The position numbers and the translations under genes are program-made. This document shows, one piece after another, positions 15,263-25,135 of a stretch of 37,084 nucleotides of DNA. The notes below the pieces were generated by a model. That model saw only the letters and a program-made list of their open reading frames with translations, searched no databases and was not told where the DNA came from. This DNA is from Mariniblastus sp. (GTDB taxonomy: Bacteria; Planctomycetota; Planctomycetia; Pirellulales; Pirellulaceae): contig JAPKBL010000047.1 of NCBI GenBank assembly GCA_028823415.1, positions 1-37,084 of the forward strand, written 5' to 3'. Position 1 is the first letter of the stretch. Each line of letters begins with the position of its first letter.

Positions 15263-17761
15263 GTGGCAAAACGCCGGCCTGCGAAAAAGAAAACGAGCAA
15301 AGTCTCAAAAGAGACCGCAACAAGAAAAGCAAACCGCAGTATCGATAATTCACTTTTCGATGACAAGGAATTGGTAGGTTATGAACCCGTTCCATTGCGA
15401 CTGGCAGCACAAACCCGCTATTTAAATTACTCGCTATCCGTCATCACCTCCCGGGCTCTGCCCGATGTCCGCGATGGCCTAAAACCCGTCCAGCGCAGAA
15501 TTCTTTATACGACTCGGCAACTCGGGCTTGATCATAACTCAAAGCACCGCAAGAGTGCCAAAGTCGTCGGCGACGCGATGGCTAATTACCATCCTCACGG
15601 CGATAGTTCGATCTACGATGCACTTGTGCGAATGGCGCAACCCTTTTCGTTGCGCATGCCGTTAATTGATGGCTCAGGTAATTTTGGTTCTATCGACGGT
15701 GATAACGCCGCAGCAATGCGATACACCGAATGCCGGCGCACACAAATCGCCGGTGAAGTACTCTCTGACTTGGCAACGCGAACCGTCGCGTTTCGACCCA
15801 ATTACGATGGCAGTCGCGAAGAACCCGTTGTTCTGCCTAGTAAAATCCCCAACCTCTTACTTAATGGCGCAACCGGCATCGCGGTTGGAATGGCCACCAA
15901 CATTCCACCCCACAACCTCAAGGAACTCTGTCGAGCGCTTTTGAAGTTACTGAAGGACCCAGAAACCAAACCGTACCAACTGGTTGCCAATGATGCCGTT
16001 CATGGACCTGACTTTCCAACGGGCGGTCAAGTCATTAACACGAAAGAAGAATTGAGAGAGATTTACCGAACAGGCCAAGGCCCGATCAAGGTTCGGGGGA
16101 CGAGTAAACTCGTCGGCGGAAATAAAAAAACAGGCCGCATTCTACAAATTAATTCGATCCCTTATGCCGTCAACAAAGCGGTTCTGGTCGAGAGAATGTC
16201 AGAGCTTGTCTACACTGGAAAACTTCCGTTGGTGTTGGAAATCCGAGACGTTTCCACCGATGACATTCGCATTGACTTGCACCTTAGAAAAGATGCCGAT
16301 GAGAAAAAAGTACTGGCCTTTCTTTACAAAAACACGCAATTCCAAACCAACTTCAACGTCAACCTCACCTGCCTGGTTCCAACTGAAAACCCCGACGTCG
16401 GTCGCCCTGAGCGGCTCGGTCTCAAAGAATCGCTTTGGTATTTTCTGCAATTCCGCCTCGACGTCGTCACCCAACGTTTGGAAAACGAACTCGAAACGCT
16501 TAACAAGCGAATCCATATCCTTCGTGGCTTTGTAACCATTTTCGATGCACTCGATGAAATCATTCGAATCATCCGAAAGAGTGACGGAAAATCGGACGCC
16601 GCAGCGAAGATCATGAAACGATTCCCGGCCGAGGAAATCCGGGGGACGCAGCGAGGTCTCGATGCCGAGCAAACCGATGCGATCCTCGAATTGAAGCTCT
16701 ATCGATTGGCGCGCTTGGAAATTAACTTGGTAACCGAGGAGCTCAAGAAAAAAGAAAAACGAGCACGAGAAATTCGCCGGCTTCTCAAAGAAGACACCGC
16801 CGACACCAATGCTTCTGGTTGCTGGAAAATTGTCAGAACCGAAATTGAAGACATCGTTAAAGATTTTTGCAGTCAACCAGAATCTAAACGACGGACGGTC
16901 ATTCAGGCAGCCGGCCGCGAGGTTGAAATCAATGTAGAAGACTTTATCGTTGCCGAAGATTGCCACGTTTTAATTACCAAAGACGGCTGGGTAAAAAGAC
17001 AACGCAATATCGCAGACCCTGCTAAAAGCCGGCTGCGGCAAGGTGACGCGGTACTCGCCTGCGTCGCTGGTTCGACGCGAAACACCATGGGCTTCTTTTC
17101 GTCCACCGGTGTCTGCTATACCGCAAGGATGATTGATATCCCCGCGTCTACGGGATTCGGCGAACCGATTCAAAAGTTATTTAAACTCAAAGACGGAGAA
17201 AAAATTGTCAGCGTGATTTCGTTCGACCCCCGTGTCGCCGGCAACATCTTCGCCAACCCCAAACAGCCCGATTACTGTCCAGACGTGCATGGGCTTGCTG
17301 CCTCCACCAATGGCTATGCGTTGAGATTTGGACTCGATACTTATATCGAACCATCGACTCGAAGTGGACGAAAATATGCTAGAACCTCAGCCGGCGCAGA
17401 ATTAATCGGAGTTTATCCAATCGACGGTACCGAAACCATTCTGGCCATTTCCGCGGATTGTCGAGCCATGGTTTGCCCGGCCGAAGATGTAAATTACCTC
17501 TCGGGAGTAGGCAAAGGCGTCATGCTGATCAAGCTGGCAAAAACAGACCGCCTCGTTGGCTTCAAACCATCGAAAGGTGATCGTGATTTACTCCTCGTTG
17601 AAACCAATCGCGGTGCGCAAAAAACAATTTCCACAGCGAAATATCGTGTCACTTCGAGGGGTGGCAAAGGAAACGAAATTCAGAAAAACGGTAAAATTTC
17701 GAAAGTTATTTGGTCGCCCATTGAATCGCCGGGTGAGCTGAAACCACTGAAAAAGAAATAG
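15263..17761 (+). CDS. Type IIA DNA topoisomerase subunit A (GyrA/ParC family)
   Basis: 832 residues from a GTG preceded by AAAGGA. It is the breakage-reunion subunit, which cuts DNA through Tyr154 in A-A-A-M-R-Y-T-E. Its N-terminal core is very well conserved: [20 protein letters not shown] and Y-H-P-H-G-D-S. Ser115 and Asp119 correspond to the fluoroquinolone-contact residues of E. coli GyrA (Ser83, Asp87). The C-terminal third is a beta-pinwheel with strands such as [12 protein letters not shown] partial GyrA-box, S-R-G-G-K-G, sits at 798-803, near the very end. The first 30 residues are Lys/Arg-rich. Core motifs look gyrase-like; the paired B subunit looks more ParE-like, so I leave the symbol open. 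Confidence 0.93.
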   Translation: MAKRRPAKKKTSKVSKETATRKANRSIDNSLFDDKELVGYEPVPLRLAAQTRYLNYSLSVITSRALPDVRDGLKPVQRRILYTTRQLGLDHNSKHRKSAKVVGDAMANYHPHGDSSIYDALVRMAQPFSLRMPLIDGSGNFGSIDGDNAAAMRYTECRRTQIAGEVLSDLATRTVAFRPNYDGSREEPVVLPSKIPNLLLNGATGIAVGMATNIPPHNLKELCRALLKLLKDPETKPYQLVANDAVHGPDFPTGGQVINTKEELREIYRTGQGPIKVRGTSKLVGGNKKTGRILQINSIPYAVNKAVLVERMSELVYTGKLPLVLEIRDVSTDDIRIDLHLRKDADEKKVLAFLYKNTQFQTNFNVNLTCLVPTENPDVGRPERLGLKESLWYFLQFRLDVVTQRLENELETLNKRIHILRGFVTIFDALDEIIRIIRKSDGKSDAAAKIMKRFPAEEIRGTQRGLDAEQTDAILELKLYRLARLEINLVTEELKKKEKRAREIRRLLKEDTADTNASGCWKIVRTEIEDIVKDFCSQPESKRRTVIQAAGREVEINVEDFIVAEDCHVLITKDGWVKRQRNIADPAKSRLRQGDAVLACVAGSTRNTMGFFSSTGVCYTARMIDIPASTGFGEPIQKLFKLKDGEKIVSVISFDPRVAGNIFANPKQPDYCPDVHGLAASTNGYALRFGLDTYIEPSTRSGRKYARTSAGAELIGVYPIDGTETILAISADCRAMVCPAEDVNYLSGVGKGVMLIKLAKTDRLVGFKPSKGDRDLLLVETNRGAQKTISTAKYRVTSRGGKGNEIQKNGKISKVIWSPIESPGELKPLKKK

Positions 17762-17821
17762 ATTCCGCCGCGCAGGTTAGACTTTCACGAAAACACTTTC
17801 ACTACCCACCACAATATCAGC

Positions 17822-19744
17822 ATGAGCACCGCATCCAATAAAAAACGCTACGACGGCGATAACATTGTTGTTCTCGAAGGTCTCGAACCCGTTCGAAAAC
17901 GACCCGGAATGTATATTGGCGGAGTCGGTACCGCCGGACTTCATCACCTGGTTTGGGAAATCCTCGACAACTCAGTCGATGAAGCGATGAATGGATACGC
18001 CACCGAGATCACACTTCAACTCCATAAAGATGGAGAAACCGTAACGGTCTCAGACAATGGGCGTGGAATTCCAGTCGACCAACACTCGAAAACAAAAAAA
18101 AGCGCTCTCGAGACCGTTCTCACTGTTTTACACGCGGGCGGAAAATTTGACGGCAACAATTACAAAACCGCCGGCGGACTGCATGGCGTCGGCGCATCGG
18201 TCGTCAACGCACTTTCAAAAAAACTAGTTGCGATCGTTAAGCGAGGGGGCGCACAATACCGGATGGAATTCGCCAAAGGTCACCCGCAATCAAAACTTCA
18301 GAAGCTAAAGGGAACCGTCCGTGGAACGGGAACGACGATTACTTTCTCTCCCGACCCGACTATTTTCCCAAGAACCGACTTTAATGCCCAAACGATACGG
18401 CATCGACTCGAAATTGCCAGCTTCCTTCACCGTGGAATTAAAGTTCATTTTGTCGACGATGCTAACAAGTCAAAAGAAACATTTCTTCATGAGCAGGGAA
18501 TCGTCGATTACCTTGGCAAAGTTCTCAAAGAACGGAACGCCCGGCCGATTCACGAAACTGCGTTCACGATCAGCGTAGAAGATCCAGCACGAATCGAATT
18601 GGCGTTACAATGGACGGAATCGACGGACGAACATCTGAGGTCCTACGTCAACGGAATCCCGACCGGCAATGGCGGAACCCATGAGAACGGTTTTCGCTCT
18701 GGGCTCAACAAGGCGGTTCGTAATTACTTTGATATGCACAGCCTTGTCCCCCGAGGTGTGAAAATTGCTCCGGATGACATTCGCGAAGGCTTAGTAGGGA
18801 TCATCTCGCTCTTTATTGCGGAACCACAGTTTCAAGGACAAACCAAAGATCGGCTTAACAACCTAGAAATTCAAAGTACGATTGACAGTGTCATCCGCCC
18901 GGCACTTGAACAATGGATGAACAACAACCGCAGTGTTGCCGATGGGATCATCGCGAGAATTATCGCAGCGGCTCGGGCCCGTGCAGCGTCCAGAGCCGCA
19001 TCGGCGGCAGTCTCACGAAAAACTGGTGGAAAGCGTTCGATGCTTCCCGGGAAGTTGAGCGATTGTCTTGATTCGGGGAGGGGAGATTCTGAGCTCTTTA
19101 TCGTCGAAGGTGACTCAGCCGGCGGGTCCGCGAAACAGGGCCGGAATCGCAATATCCAAGCGATTCTTCCTCTGCGAGGAAAAGTCCTTAACACCGAATG
19201 CGCCACCCTGAAAAAAATGATGGAGAACAAGGAAATTCAAGATTTGGTGACCGCCATCGGCTGCGGCATCGGCCCCAAACTTGACCTCTCCGGATTGCGG
19301 TACGAACGCATCATCTTACTCGCCGATGCTGATTCAGATGGCCACCACATTACGACCCTTTTACTGACATTTTTCTATCGCCACATGCCGCAATTGATCT
19401 CCGACGGCCGGCTATTCATCGCACTTCCGCCCCTTTATCGAATCGACATCGGAAAACAAACTTATTGGGCGGCCGACGAAGATGACCGAACGAGAATCTT
19501 AAAAGACCACGCCGACGGACGCTCTAAACCAGATATCACTCGGTTTAAAGGCCTCGGGGAGATGATGCCAAAAGTGCTTTGGAATACCACACTCAATCCG
19601 GCAACTCGACGGCTCCTCAAGGTCGAAATTGACGACCAACTTGAAACTGATCGAGTGATTAGCGATCTGATGGGCCGCGATGCCTCCGCGCGCTTTCGGT
19701 TTATCATGGACCGCGCCGAAACAGCCAGCGAAATCGACGTCTGA
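17822..19744 (+). CDS. Type IIA DNA topoisomerase subunit B (GyrB/ParE family)
   Basis: 640 residues. ATPase subunit with a GHKL fold: Glu46 in W-E-I-L-D-N-S-V-D-E, D-N-G-R-G-I-P (78-84) and G-G-L-H-G-V-G-A-S-V (118-127). The TOPRIM metal site is Glu429 in V-E-G-D-S-A, plus Asp502 and Asp504 in A-D-A-D-S-D-G. The end has R-F-K-G-L-G-E-M. The segments V-N-G-I-P-T-G-N-G-G-T-H-E-N-G and P-Q-F-Q-G-Q-T-K resemble ParE, and there is no gyrase-specific TOPRIM insert. It follows the A subunit by 60 bp, so both are probably made together as an A2B2 enzyme. Supercoiling versus decatenating activity cannot be decided from sequence alone. Confidence 0.93.
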   Translation: MSTASNKKRYDGDNIVVLEGLEPVRKRPGMYIGGVGTAGLHHLVWEILDNSVDEAMNGYATEITLQLHKDGETVTVSDNGRGIPVDQHSKTKKSALETVLTVLHAGGKFDGNNYKTAGGLHGVGASVVNALSKKLVAIVKRGGAQYRMEFAKGHPQSKLQKLKGTVRGTGTTITFSPDPTIFPRTDFNAQTIRHRLEIASFLHRGIKVHFVDDANKSKETFLHEQGIVDYLGKVLKERNARPIHETAFTISVEDPARIELALQWTESTDEHLRSYVNGIPTGNGGTHENGFRSGLNKAVRNYFDMHSLVPRGVKIAPDDIREGLVGIISLFIAEPQFQGQTKDRLNNLEIQSTIDSVIRPALEQWMNNNRSVADGIIARIIAAARARAASRAASAAVSRKTGGKRSMLPGKLSDCLDSGRGDSELFIVEGDSAGGSAKQGRNRNIQAILPLRGKVLNTECATLKKMMENKEIQDLVTAIGCGIGPKLDLSGLRYERIILLADADSDGHHITTLLLTFFYRHMPQLISDGRLFIALPPLYRIDIGKQTYWAADEDDRTRILKDHADGRSKPDITRFKGLGEMMPKVLWNTTLNPATRRLLKVEIDDQLETDRVISDLMGRDASARFRFIMDRAETASEIDV

Positions 19745-20077
19745 ATCGCAAGAATTTCGCTCGTCATTAACCCGCGGTCTTTCACTGCCATCCGAACAAC
19801 AACGCGGTTTAACGCGCCAACGGTGAAACACATAACGCTTTAAAAAAACACTCACTGGCTGGCTTTTCCACATTGCGAACGAAAGGAGTCTCTAAATTCA
19901 GGAATTCAAATTTCCTCCGATGTGCCGTGAACCGACGAAATCCAGGCCACATAACTGACAAAAACAATTTTTAAATATTCAGGTTTTTATCAATCTATCA
20001 GCAAAGTTTCTGCGGGAATGGGATTTATAAGGTTCGCACCACGCGTAACCAATTGGACTCTCAAGAGGAATTTAGAA
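19745..20077. other. Intergenic stretch with no gene seen
   Basis: Between the topoisomerase B gene and the FAS1 gene. AT-rich near 19960-20010, where the FAS1 promoter probably lies; no clear -35/-10 pair and no convincing terminator for the topoisomerase genes were found. Confidence 0.5.
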
Positions 20078-21064
20078 ATGTTGAAAAAGACGTTAGCGAT
20101 CGCTGGGAAACTACTCGTTGCCCCCGCTTTGCTACTTATTGTATCTCCAGGAATCAGTTCTGCTCAAAACCAGTGCCCGATCCAACAGGCCAAGCTGGCA
20201 GCAGCCCAGAAAACGATGAAAGTGTCGATCGCAGCACCTGCGGAAAAAGACATTGTCGACACCGCAGTCGGTGCAGGCTCATTCAACACATTAGTGGCTG
20301 CCGTTAAGGCCGCTGGACTCGTGGAGACTCTGAAAGGAGACGGACCGTTCACCGTGCTTGCTCCCACGGACGAAGCATTCAAGAAGCTTCCAAAGGGCAC
20401 CGTCGAAACTCTTCTGAAGCCAGAGAACTTGAAGACACTTCAAGCAATCCTGACGTATCACGTGATCCCTGGATCCGTCATGGCAGCAGACGTCGTCAAA
20501 TTGAAATCAGCGAAAACTGTTCAAGGCGACATGGTTGCGATCAAAGTCACTGACGGTGGAGTCATGATCAACGGCGCAAAAGTCGTGACAACAGACATCA
20601 AGTGCAGCAATGGCGTCATCCACGTCATCGATTCGGTAATTATGCCACCGGAAAAGGCTGACATCGTCGACACCGCAGTCGGCGCTGGCTCATTCAACAC
20701 GCTCGTCGCTGCCGTGAAGGCCGCGGGTTTGGTTGAAACTCTTAAAGGCGACGGACCGTTCACCGTCTTCGCTCCTACAGACGACGCATTCAAGAAAATT
20801 CCTGCAGCCACGATCGCAGAATTGTTGAAGCCAGAGAACAAAGCGAAACTTGCATCGATTTTGACTTACCACGTCGTCCCAGGCAAAGTAATGGCTGCCG
20901 ACGTTGTTAAATTGTCGTCCGCAAAGACCGCGAACGGTCAAAAGGTCATGATCAAAGTTGTTGACGGAAAAGTAATGATCAACGGAGCAACCGTGATCAA
21001 AGCCGACATCGACTGCAAGAACGGAGTCGTTCACGTAATCGATTCAGTCATCATGCCTAAGTAA
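20078..21064 (+). CDS. Secreted protein with two fasciclin (FAS1) domains
   Basis: 328 residues from the ATG at 20078, with AGAGGA 10-16 bases upstream. An in-frame ATG at 20018 would add 20 residues ahead of the signal peptide. The signal peptide ends I-S-S-A-Q. Two FAS1 domains follow (about 57-192 and 194-328), each with the H1 motif F-T-V-x-A-P-T-D-x-A-F-K-K and the H2-like I-L-T-Y-H-V-x-P-G. FAS1 domains mediate adhesion between cells or to matrix. The first 36 residues of both domains are identical, although their codons differ widely. Ends M-P-K, followed by a strong terminator. Monocistronic. Confidence 0.93.
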   Translation: MLKKTLAIAGKLLVAPALLLIVSPGISSAQNQCPIQQAKLAAAQKTMKVSIAAPAEKDIVDTAVGAGSFNTLVAAVKAAGLVETLKGDGPFTVLAPTDEAFKKLPKGTVETLLKPENLKTLQAILTYHVIPGSVMAADVVKLKSAKTVQGDMVAIKVTDGGVMINGAKVVTTDIKCSNGVIHVIDSVIMPPEKADIVDTAVGAGSFNTLVAAVKAAGLVETLKGDGPFTVFAPTDDAFKKIPAATIAELLKPENKAKLASILTYHVVPGKVMAADVVKLSSAKTANGQKVMIKVVDGKVMINGATVIKADIDCKNGVVHVIDSVIMPK

Positions 21065-21091
21065 GCTCGGTTTCTGTTTGAATTAAATTTT

Positions 21092-21131
21092 CTCTGGCTC
21101 GGTCACTGGGATCGGGTCAGAGTTTTTTTTT
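21092..21131 (+). terminator. Intrinsic terminator of the FAS1 gene
   Basis: CTCTGGCTCG pairs with CGGGTCAGAG (ten pairs, two of them G-U) around an 11-nt loop, followed by nine T at 21123-21131. Confidence 0.9.
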
Positions 21132-21483
21132 GGATCGAAATATTCGTCCTTGATTTTTTTTAACAACGTAACCACCTATCCTCGCAAAAGCGCCCAGAAG
21201 AGATGGCTGTCTGATCTAGCCTCTGGCATGGCGGAGGCGTTGTTCGATTAGTCTACAATCGATCGAAAAAAGAGGGGCGTGGCTTGAAACATCTACGACG
21301 CCCTCCACAGATCGACTTCGGTTACCTTTGGTAAACATCGCACGCTCGGAATCCTCCGGAGCAAAGATTTTTGGGACAGCGACAACTCTGCACTCGAAAT
21401 CGCGTAAATATCAAGGTTTTGAACACGGAACCATAACTCGTTAGACTAAAGGCTGAAGTTTCACCTACTCAGAGAGTTCACCC
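21132..21483. other. Intergenic stretch with no gene seen
   Basis: No frame with coding character on either strand. Short palindromes only, such as TTACC-TTT-GGTAA near 21322. A weak TTGAAC...TAGACT pair at about 21418-21446 might be the promoter of the next gene. Confidence 0.45.
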
Positions 21484-22674
21484 ATGATATTTGGCGGCGA
21501 TAATTTTAAATATGGAGGCAAGTCCTCTTTTCAATCAAGCTTTCTCATCCTTGCAATCGCCCTCGCGATCAGCCCCATCGCCCAGGCAAGGACATGGCAA
21601 ATCGACGAAGTGCCAAAGGAGCTTGAGCCACCTAAACAACAATTAAAATCCGTCCCCAAAGAAGTAAAACCTGACACCGCAGCTGAAGAAGATGATGAAC
21701 CCGAAATAAGCACCACGCCTCAGCCAAACGAACAGAAAACCATTGGAAAACAATTTGCCCAACTTCACCTAATGGATGGTTCAATTATTGGAGGCGATTT
21801 TTTAGCCGTCAACATCGACGTAAAAACCGATTACGGAATGCTGAAGATTCCCATTTCCCGAATTCTCAAATTCCAACCGGGGCTCAATACCCGACCTGAG
21901 TACATCGAATCCATTTCTTCGATTTTTGAAAAAATGGGAGACACAGACGAGAAGATACGAATTGCTGCGCAAAAAGAACTACTATCGCTGGGAGTGAAAA
22001 ACCAAATGCTCCTTGACCAACTGGCGGCTCAAGGCAATGAGGATCAAAAAAAATTGCTTGCTGAAATCCGCAAAGCTTTCGAGGAAGAATCAGACCTCAA
22101 TGAAGAAGAGATGCTCCCATCGGACCTGCCCTCCGCACTAATGGACACCATCGTCACCCCCGACTTTTCAATTGTGGGTGAAATTCAACAGAAGCAATTT
22201 TTGTTAAAAAGCAAATTTGGCGACCTTAAGGTCGACCTGAGCGACATTAAATTCGCCGATCGAAGCGTTAAGACAACCGGCGCGGATGTGCGAAAGACAG
22301 TCTCGGTTCCCGCGGAGGCATTCTTTCAGCGGACGCCTAGGTCGACGAAAATCAGAGTCAACAAAGGAGATCGTATTACCATTCGAGGAAGTGGAACCGT
22401 CCAGTGGACCAACTTTAACAATACGAGTTCGCCAGAAGGCCTGACCAACCGTAGCCAATGGAACGGCATCAACTCCGGCAAACTGACGGCAAGAATCGGC
22501 ACCGACAATTCTCGATGTGTGGCAATTGGAACCAACGGTAGTTTCGTCGCCAAATCAAGCGGCACACTGTATTTAGGAATTGCCATGCGAGACAGCTACG
22601 CCGGAAATTCCAATGGTTACAAATGGACTGGGGAATACCAAGCGAAAATTGTCGTGAGTCCGGGTAAACAATAA
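21484..22674 (+). CDS. Exported protein with PA-IL (LecA)-like C-terminal domain
   Basis: 396 residues. A signal peptide (about 15-36, ending A-Q-A) precedes an acidic, Pro/Lys-rich linker. At about 90-133 a small beta domain reads L-H-L-M-D-G-S-I-I-G-G-D-F ... G-M-L-K-I-P-I-S-R-I. A related copy at about 225-255 reads F-S-I-V-G-E-I-Q-Q ... G-D-L-K-V-D-L-S-D-I, with a helical stretch between them. From about 300, G-D-R-I-T-I-R-G-S-G-T-V-Q-W, G-K-L-T-A-R-I-G and S-Y-A-G-N-S-N-G-Y follow the order of the calcium-dependent galactose lectin LecA (G-D-V-I-T-I, G-A-L-V-M-K-I-G, Y-G-N-N-S-G). Sugar binding at the cell surface is plausible but inferred. Confidence 0.78.
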   Translation: MIFGGDNFKYGGKSSFQSSFLILAIALAISPIAQARTWQIDEVPKELEPPKQQLKSVPKEVKPDTAAEEDDEPEISTTPQPNEQKTIGKQFAQLHLMDGSIIGGDFLAVNIDVKTDYGMLKIPISRILKFQPGLNTRPEYIESISSIFEKMGDTDEKIRIAAQKELLSLGVKNQMLLDQLAAQGNEDQKKLLAEIRKAFEEESDLNEEEMLPSDLPSALMDTIVTPDFSIVGEIQQKQFLLKSKFGDLKVDLSDIKFADRSVKTTGADVRKTVSVPAEAFFQRTPRSTKIRVNKGDRITIRGSGTVQWTNFNNTSSPEGLTNRSQWNGINSGKLTARIGTDNSRCVAIGTNGSFVAKSSGTLYLGIAMRDSYAGNSNGYKWTGEYQAKIVVSPGKQ

Positions 22675-22841
22675 GGGATGAACAATTTGCCCAGCCGATT
22701 TTTTTGGCCTCGGATGAAATGCTCAAATAACCGTTAGTCTTCCGACACCAAGATTCTTCCGATACCAAGATGTAATTTATCAACCAAGGTCTATGCCTAA
22801 ACCGGTAAAATCTTTCTCGAACTGGGCAGGGGTGGATTACA

Positions 22842-23633
22842 ATGGGAATGCCCATTTGGGTTCACTGCCTACATTGGAATCAAATCGTGAAAATCGCAAT
22901 TGTCTTTTTCCTAACGCTCATCACCTGCCTCACGGCAAAGGAATCGCGGCTGTGTGCGCAAACGAAGGAGGCGGTTTCAGCAACCGCTCCTGAGGCAATC
23001 CGAATTGAAGGGCTTGTTATCCAGAGAAAAAAGTACTCGATTCGTGTCAAACAGGATGAACAAGTATTCGATGTCAAACTTACCGACGGCGTTGCAATTG
23101 CATTGAAAATGAATCGGCCCTGGTACGACTGGCAAAACCAGCAAGTCGTTGTCGATGCAATCGAAGACAATGTCCCCCCGGCAGATTTGAAACGAGTTGG
23201 CATTCCGTTACCAGCCAAAAAGTTATTTTTAATATCTCGCCTTGGGAATGCCAAAACCATGCAGGCCACCATGGCCAACAAAGTCAAACGACTCAATTTC
23301 TATCTCATAACACCCGAGGACACCGGACACCACCAACCCACCGAGGACGAGCCGTTTCTTTCCGGAGAGCTAACCGTTGAAAACAACAACCCTCACGTGG
23401 TCGTGAATGATAAAAAACTACCAATCATGTTAGGGTTTCGATTTGCCACGATGAATGGTTTTTCGATCAATCAACTCAAGCCCAACCAGACCCAGGTCTT
23501 TCTGACGGGCACTCGCCGAAAAAACGACGGTGAAATCCTCACGTCGCGCATCTTGTTCCAGCCGGTACAGAAAAAACAAAACGAACAAGCCAGCATCACT
23601 GGTCAGGCGATAAAAATTGCGAACGATGAGTGA
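22842..23633 (+). CDS. Exported protein of unknown function
   Basis: 263 residues from the ATG at 22842, which follows an AGGGGTGG Shine-Dalgarno. A GTG at 22887 would give a cleaner signal peptide (M-K-I-A-I-V-F-F-L-T-L-I ... L-C-A-Q) and is the alternative start. The mature part is beta-rich with two similar-looking halves: V-I-Q-R-K-K-Y-S-I-R-V-K-Q and, near the end, L-K-P-N-Q-T-Q-V-F-L-T-G-T-R-R-K. The fold could be two OB-like or SH3-like barrels; I do not recognise a family. It starts about 170 bp after the lectin-like gene. Its stop lies only about 20 bp before the surviving part of a sulfatase. Confidence 0.62.
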   Translation: MGMPIWVHCLHWNQIVKIAIVFFLTLITCLTAKESRLCAQTKEAVSATAPEAIRIEGLVIQRKKYSIRVKQDEQVFDVKLTDGVAIALKMNRPWYDWQNQQVVVDAIEDNVPPADLKRVGIPLPAKKLFLISRLGNAKTMQATMANKVKRLNFYLITPEDTGHHQPTEDEPFLSGELTVENNNPHVVVNDKKLPIMLGFRFATMNGFSINQLKPNQTQVFLTGTRRKNDGEILTSRILFQPVQKKQNEQASITGQAIKIANDE

Positions 23634-23654
23634 TCATCGAGGCGGCGAATTTTT

Positions 23655-24155
23655 CCACTGATTATTCTTGACCCACGCCCCGGACAAATGAAACCCGGCG
23701 TTTGCGACGAAGCCGGTTTCCTAGTCAACATTTACCGAACCCTCGGTGAACTAACAGGAATCGATGTGCCTCTCTACGTCGACGGAACCAGCCTTGTAAA
23801 GCAAATCCGCAACCCTGCGGCCAAGATAGCCGCCCCGGCAATTACCAGCTGGGGCCGCGGAAACTACTCCCTGAGAGATGATCAATGACGCTACACTCGC
23901 GATTTTGATGGCACCGAAGAACTCTATGACCACAACAACGATCCAAACGAGTGGAATAACCTCGCAGAGGCTCCCGAGGCAGCAGCGATCAAAAAAGAAC
24001 TGGCTAAGTTCCTTCCCAAAGTTGAAGCGCCGCTGGTTCGAACCGGGATCTCACTGTGGAACAGCGTCGATGCGGATCGACCTGAAAAACGAGAGCAGTT
24101 TAAAAATACCACTTGGCCTCAAATGAAGAAGAAATTGAAACCAAAAATCGAGTAA
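23655..24155 (+). pseudogene. Sulfatase relic, C-terminal part only, with in-frame TGA
   Basis: One continuous frame reads L-I-I-L-D-P-R-P-G-Q, D-E-A-G-F-L-V-N-I-Y-R-T-L, P-L-Y-V-D-G-T-S-L and A-I-T-S-W-G-R-G-N-Y-S-L-R. It then meets TGA at 23886-23888 and continues as R-Y-T-R-D-F-D-G-T-E-E-L-Y-D and N-D-P-N-E-W-N-N-L-A to a TAA at 24153. These are the landmarks of the last third of iduronate-2-sulfatase-like sulfatases, where the stop position is normally Trp (D-Q-W-R-Y), so a TGG to TGA change explains it. The catalytic N-terminal part with the C/S-x-P-x-R formylglycine site is absent. Not functional as an enzyme. Confidence 0.8.
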
Positions 24156-24202
24156 CGACCCAACGGTTCTATGCTATTTCAACTTCGAATTTTAATTGTC
24201 CC

Positions 24203-25135
24203 CTAATCTTGCTCAACCGCCACCGCGACGACCGCCAGTTTTTTTCCATCGGGACTGACCGCCACTCGCGTTGGCGATTGCATCGCATATTCTGAAAAAT
24301 CTGCAACGTCTTTCCACTTGCCGCCCACTCGCCACTGCTTTAATTGTGTCCCCTGCGCCATCAAGATGCTGCCATCGGGCGTCCACGCGTAGTGGTGGTT
24401 CGCACCTTCAATCATGACCAACGGGCGAATCGCCAACGTCTCTGGATTCAATTCCTTGATCCACGCCTCTCCATTGCCTTGCCGATGAACAAAACTGAAA
24501 TTGGCTGTTCTCGGAATAATCTGCGGCGATACCGGAATGGCGTCCCCCGTAACATACCGAGTGGTATTGCTTTGAATATCCACCAATTGCAAACTAAACC
24601 CGTAACGTGACCAAAATAGAATCTTCCCCGTCGATCGATTCCAAGCGTAATAACCGACTGGCTCCCGTTCCCCAAGATTCTTTAATACCCAGTTCAAGTT
24701 CTTACCCTCTCGATTACTTGACCAAATACTCTGGTTGGCAGTTTTCCCATCGGTCACAAACGACAGTGTCTGATCGTCTTCTGAAACCTGCGGCGAATAC
24801 TCTTGATCCGGACTGTCGGTAAGTTGTCGAATCTTTCCCGAGGCCAATTCGAACTCATAAACATCAGTTCGATCGGGTTGGTGATTTGCTGTAAACAAAA
24901 ACGTCTGGCTTTTGGGCGTAAACCAGGGCTGGTTATCGTAACCACGACGTTGAGTCACATTGCGACCGTTGGCAATCGAAATTAAATTCTCCGCCGTCAC
25001 GACATCGAATAAATAAACATCACATTCGGGCAGGTCCAGCGCGCCTTCCGGCGGATCGTCCTGAACCGCAAAAACCGAAACTGAATTCAATAGAATAGAG
25101 AGAAAGAGCAATGAAGATTGGATAATGTTTTTCAT
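24203..25135 (-). CDS. Exported PD40/TolB-like beta-propeller protein
   Basis: 310 residues from the ATG at 25135, which overlaps the stop of the helicase gene by 4 bp. This overlap and the signal peptide (M-K-N-I-I-Q-S-S-L-L ... S-V-F-A) fix the start; upstream in-frame ATGs lie within the helicase. Repeats of the PD40/TolB type are visible: P-W-F-T-P-K-S-Q-T-F-L-F-T-A, Y-S-P-Q-V-S-E-D-D-Q-T-L-S-F-V-T-D-G, Y-A-W-T-P-D-G-S-I-L-M-A and V-A-V-S-P-D-G-K-K-L-A-V-V. It is probably a six-bladed periplasmic propeller for protein or ligand binding. Its coupling to a cytoplasmic RNA helicase is odd functionally. Confidence 0.82.
   Translation of the reverse strand: MKNIIQSSLLFLSILLNSVSVFAVQDDPPEGALDLPECDVYLFDVVTAENLISIANGRNVTQRRGYDNQPWFTPKSQTFLFTANHQPDRTDVYEFELASGKIRQLTDSPDQEYSPQVSEDDQTLSFVTDGKTANQSIWSSNREGKNLNWVLKNLGEREPVGYYAWNRSTGKILFWSRYGFSLQLVDIQSNTTRYVTGDAIPVSPQIIPRTANFSFVHRQGNGEAWIKELNPETLAIRPLVMIEGANHHYAWTPDGSILMAQGTQLKQWRVGGKWKDVADFSEYAMQSPTRVAVSPDGKKLAVVAVAVEQD

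Noticed and set aside
16199..16966. 255-codon minus-strand frame inside the topoisomerase A gene
   Set aside because: It lies opposite a highly conserved coding region, has no signal or motif of its own, and follows from codon bias on the other strand.
22842..24155. The exported protein (22842-23633) and the sulfatase relic as one gene with internal stops, since they share a reading phase
   Set aside because: The two parts belong to different protein types. The phase match is a one-in-three coincidence, and the first part has a normal stop.
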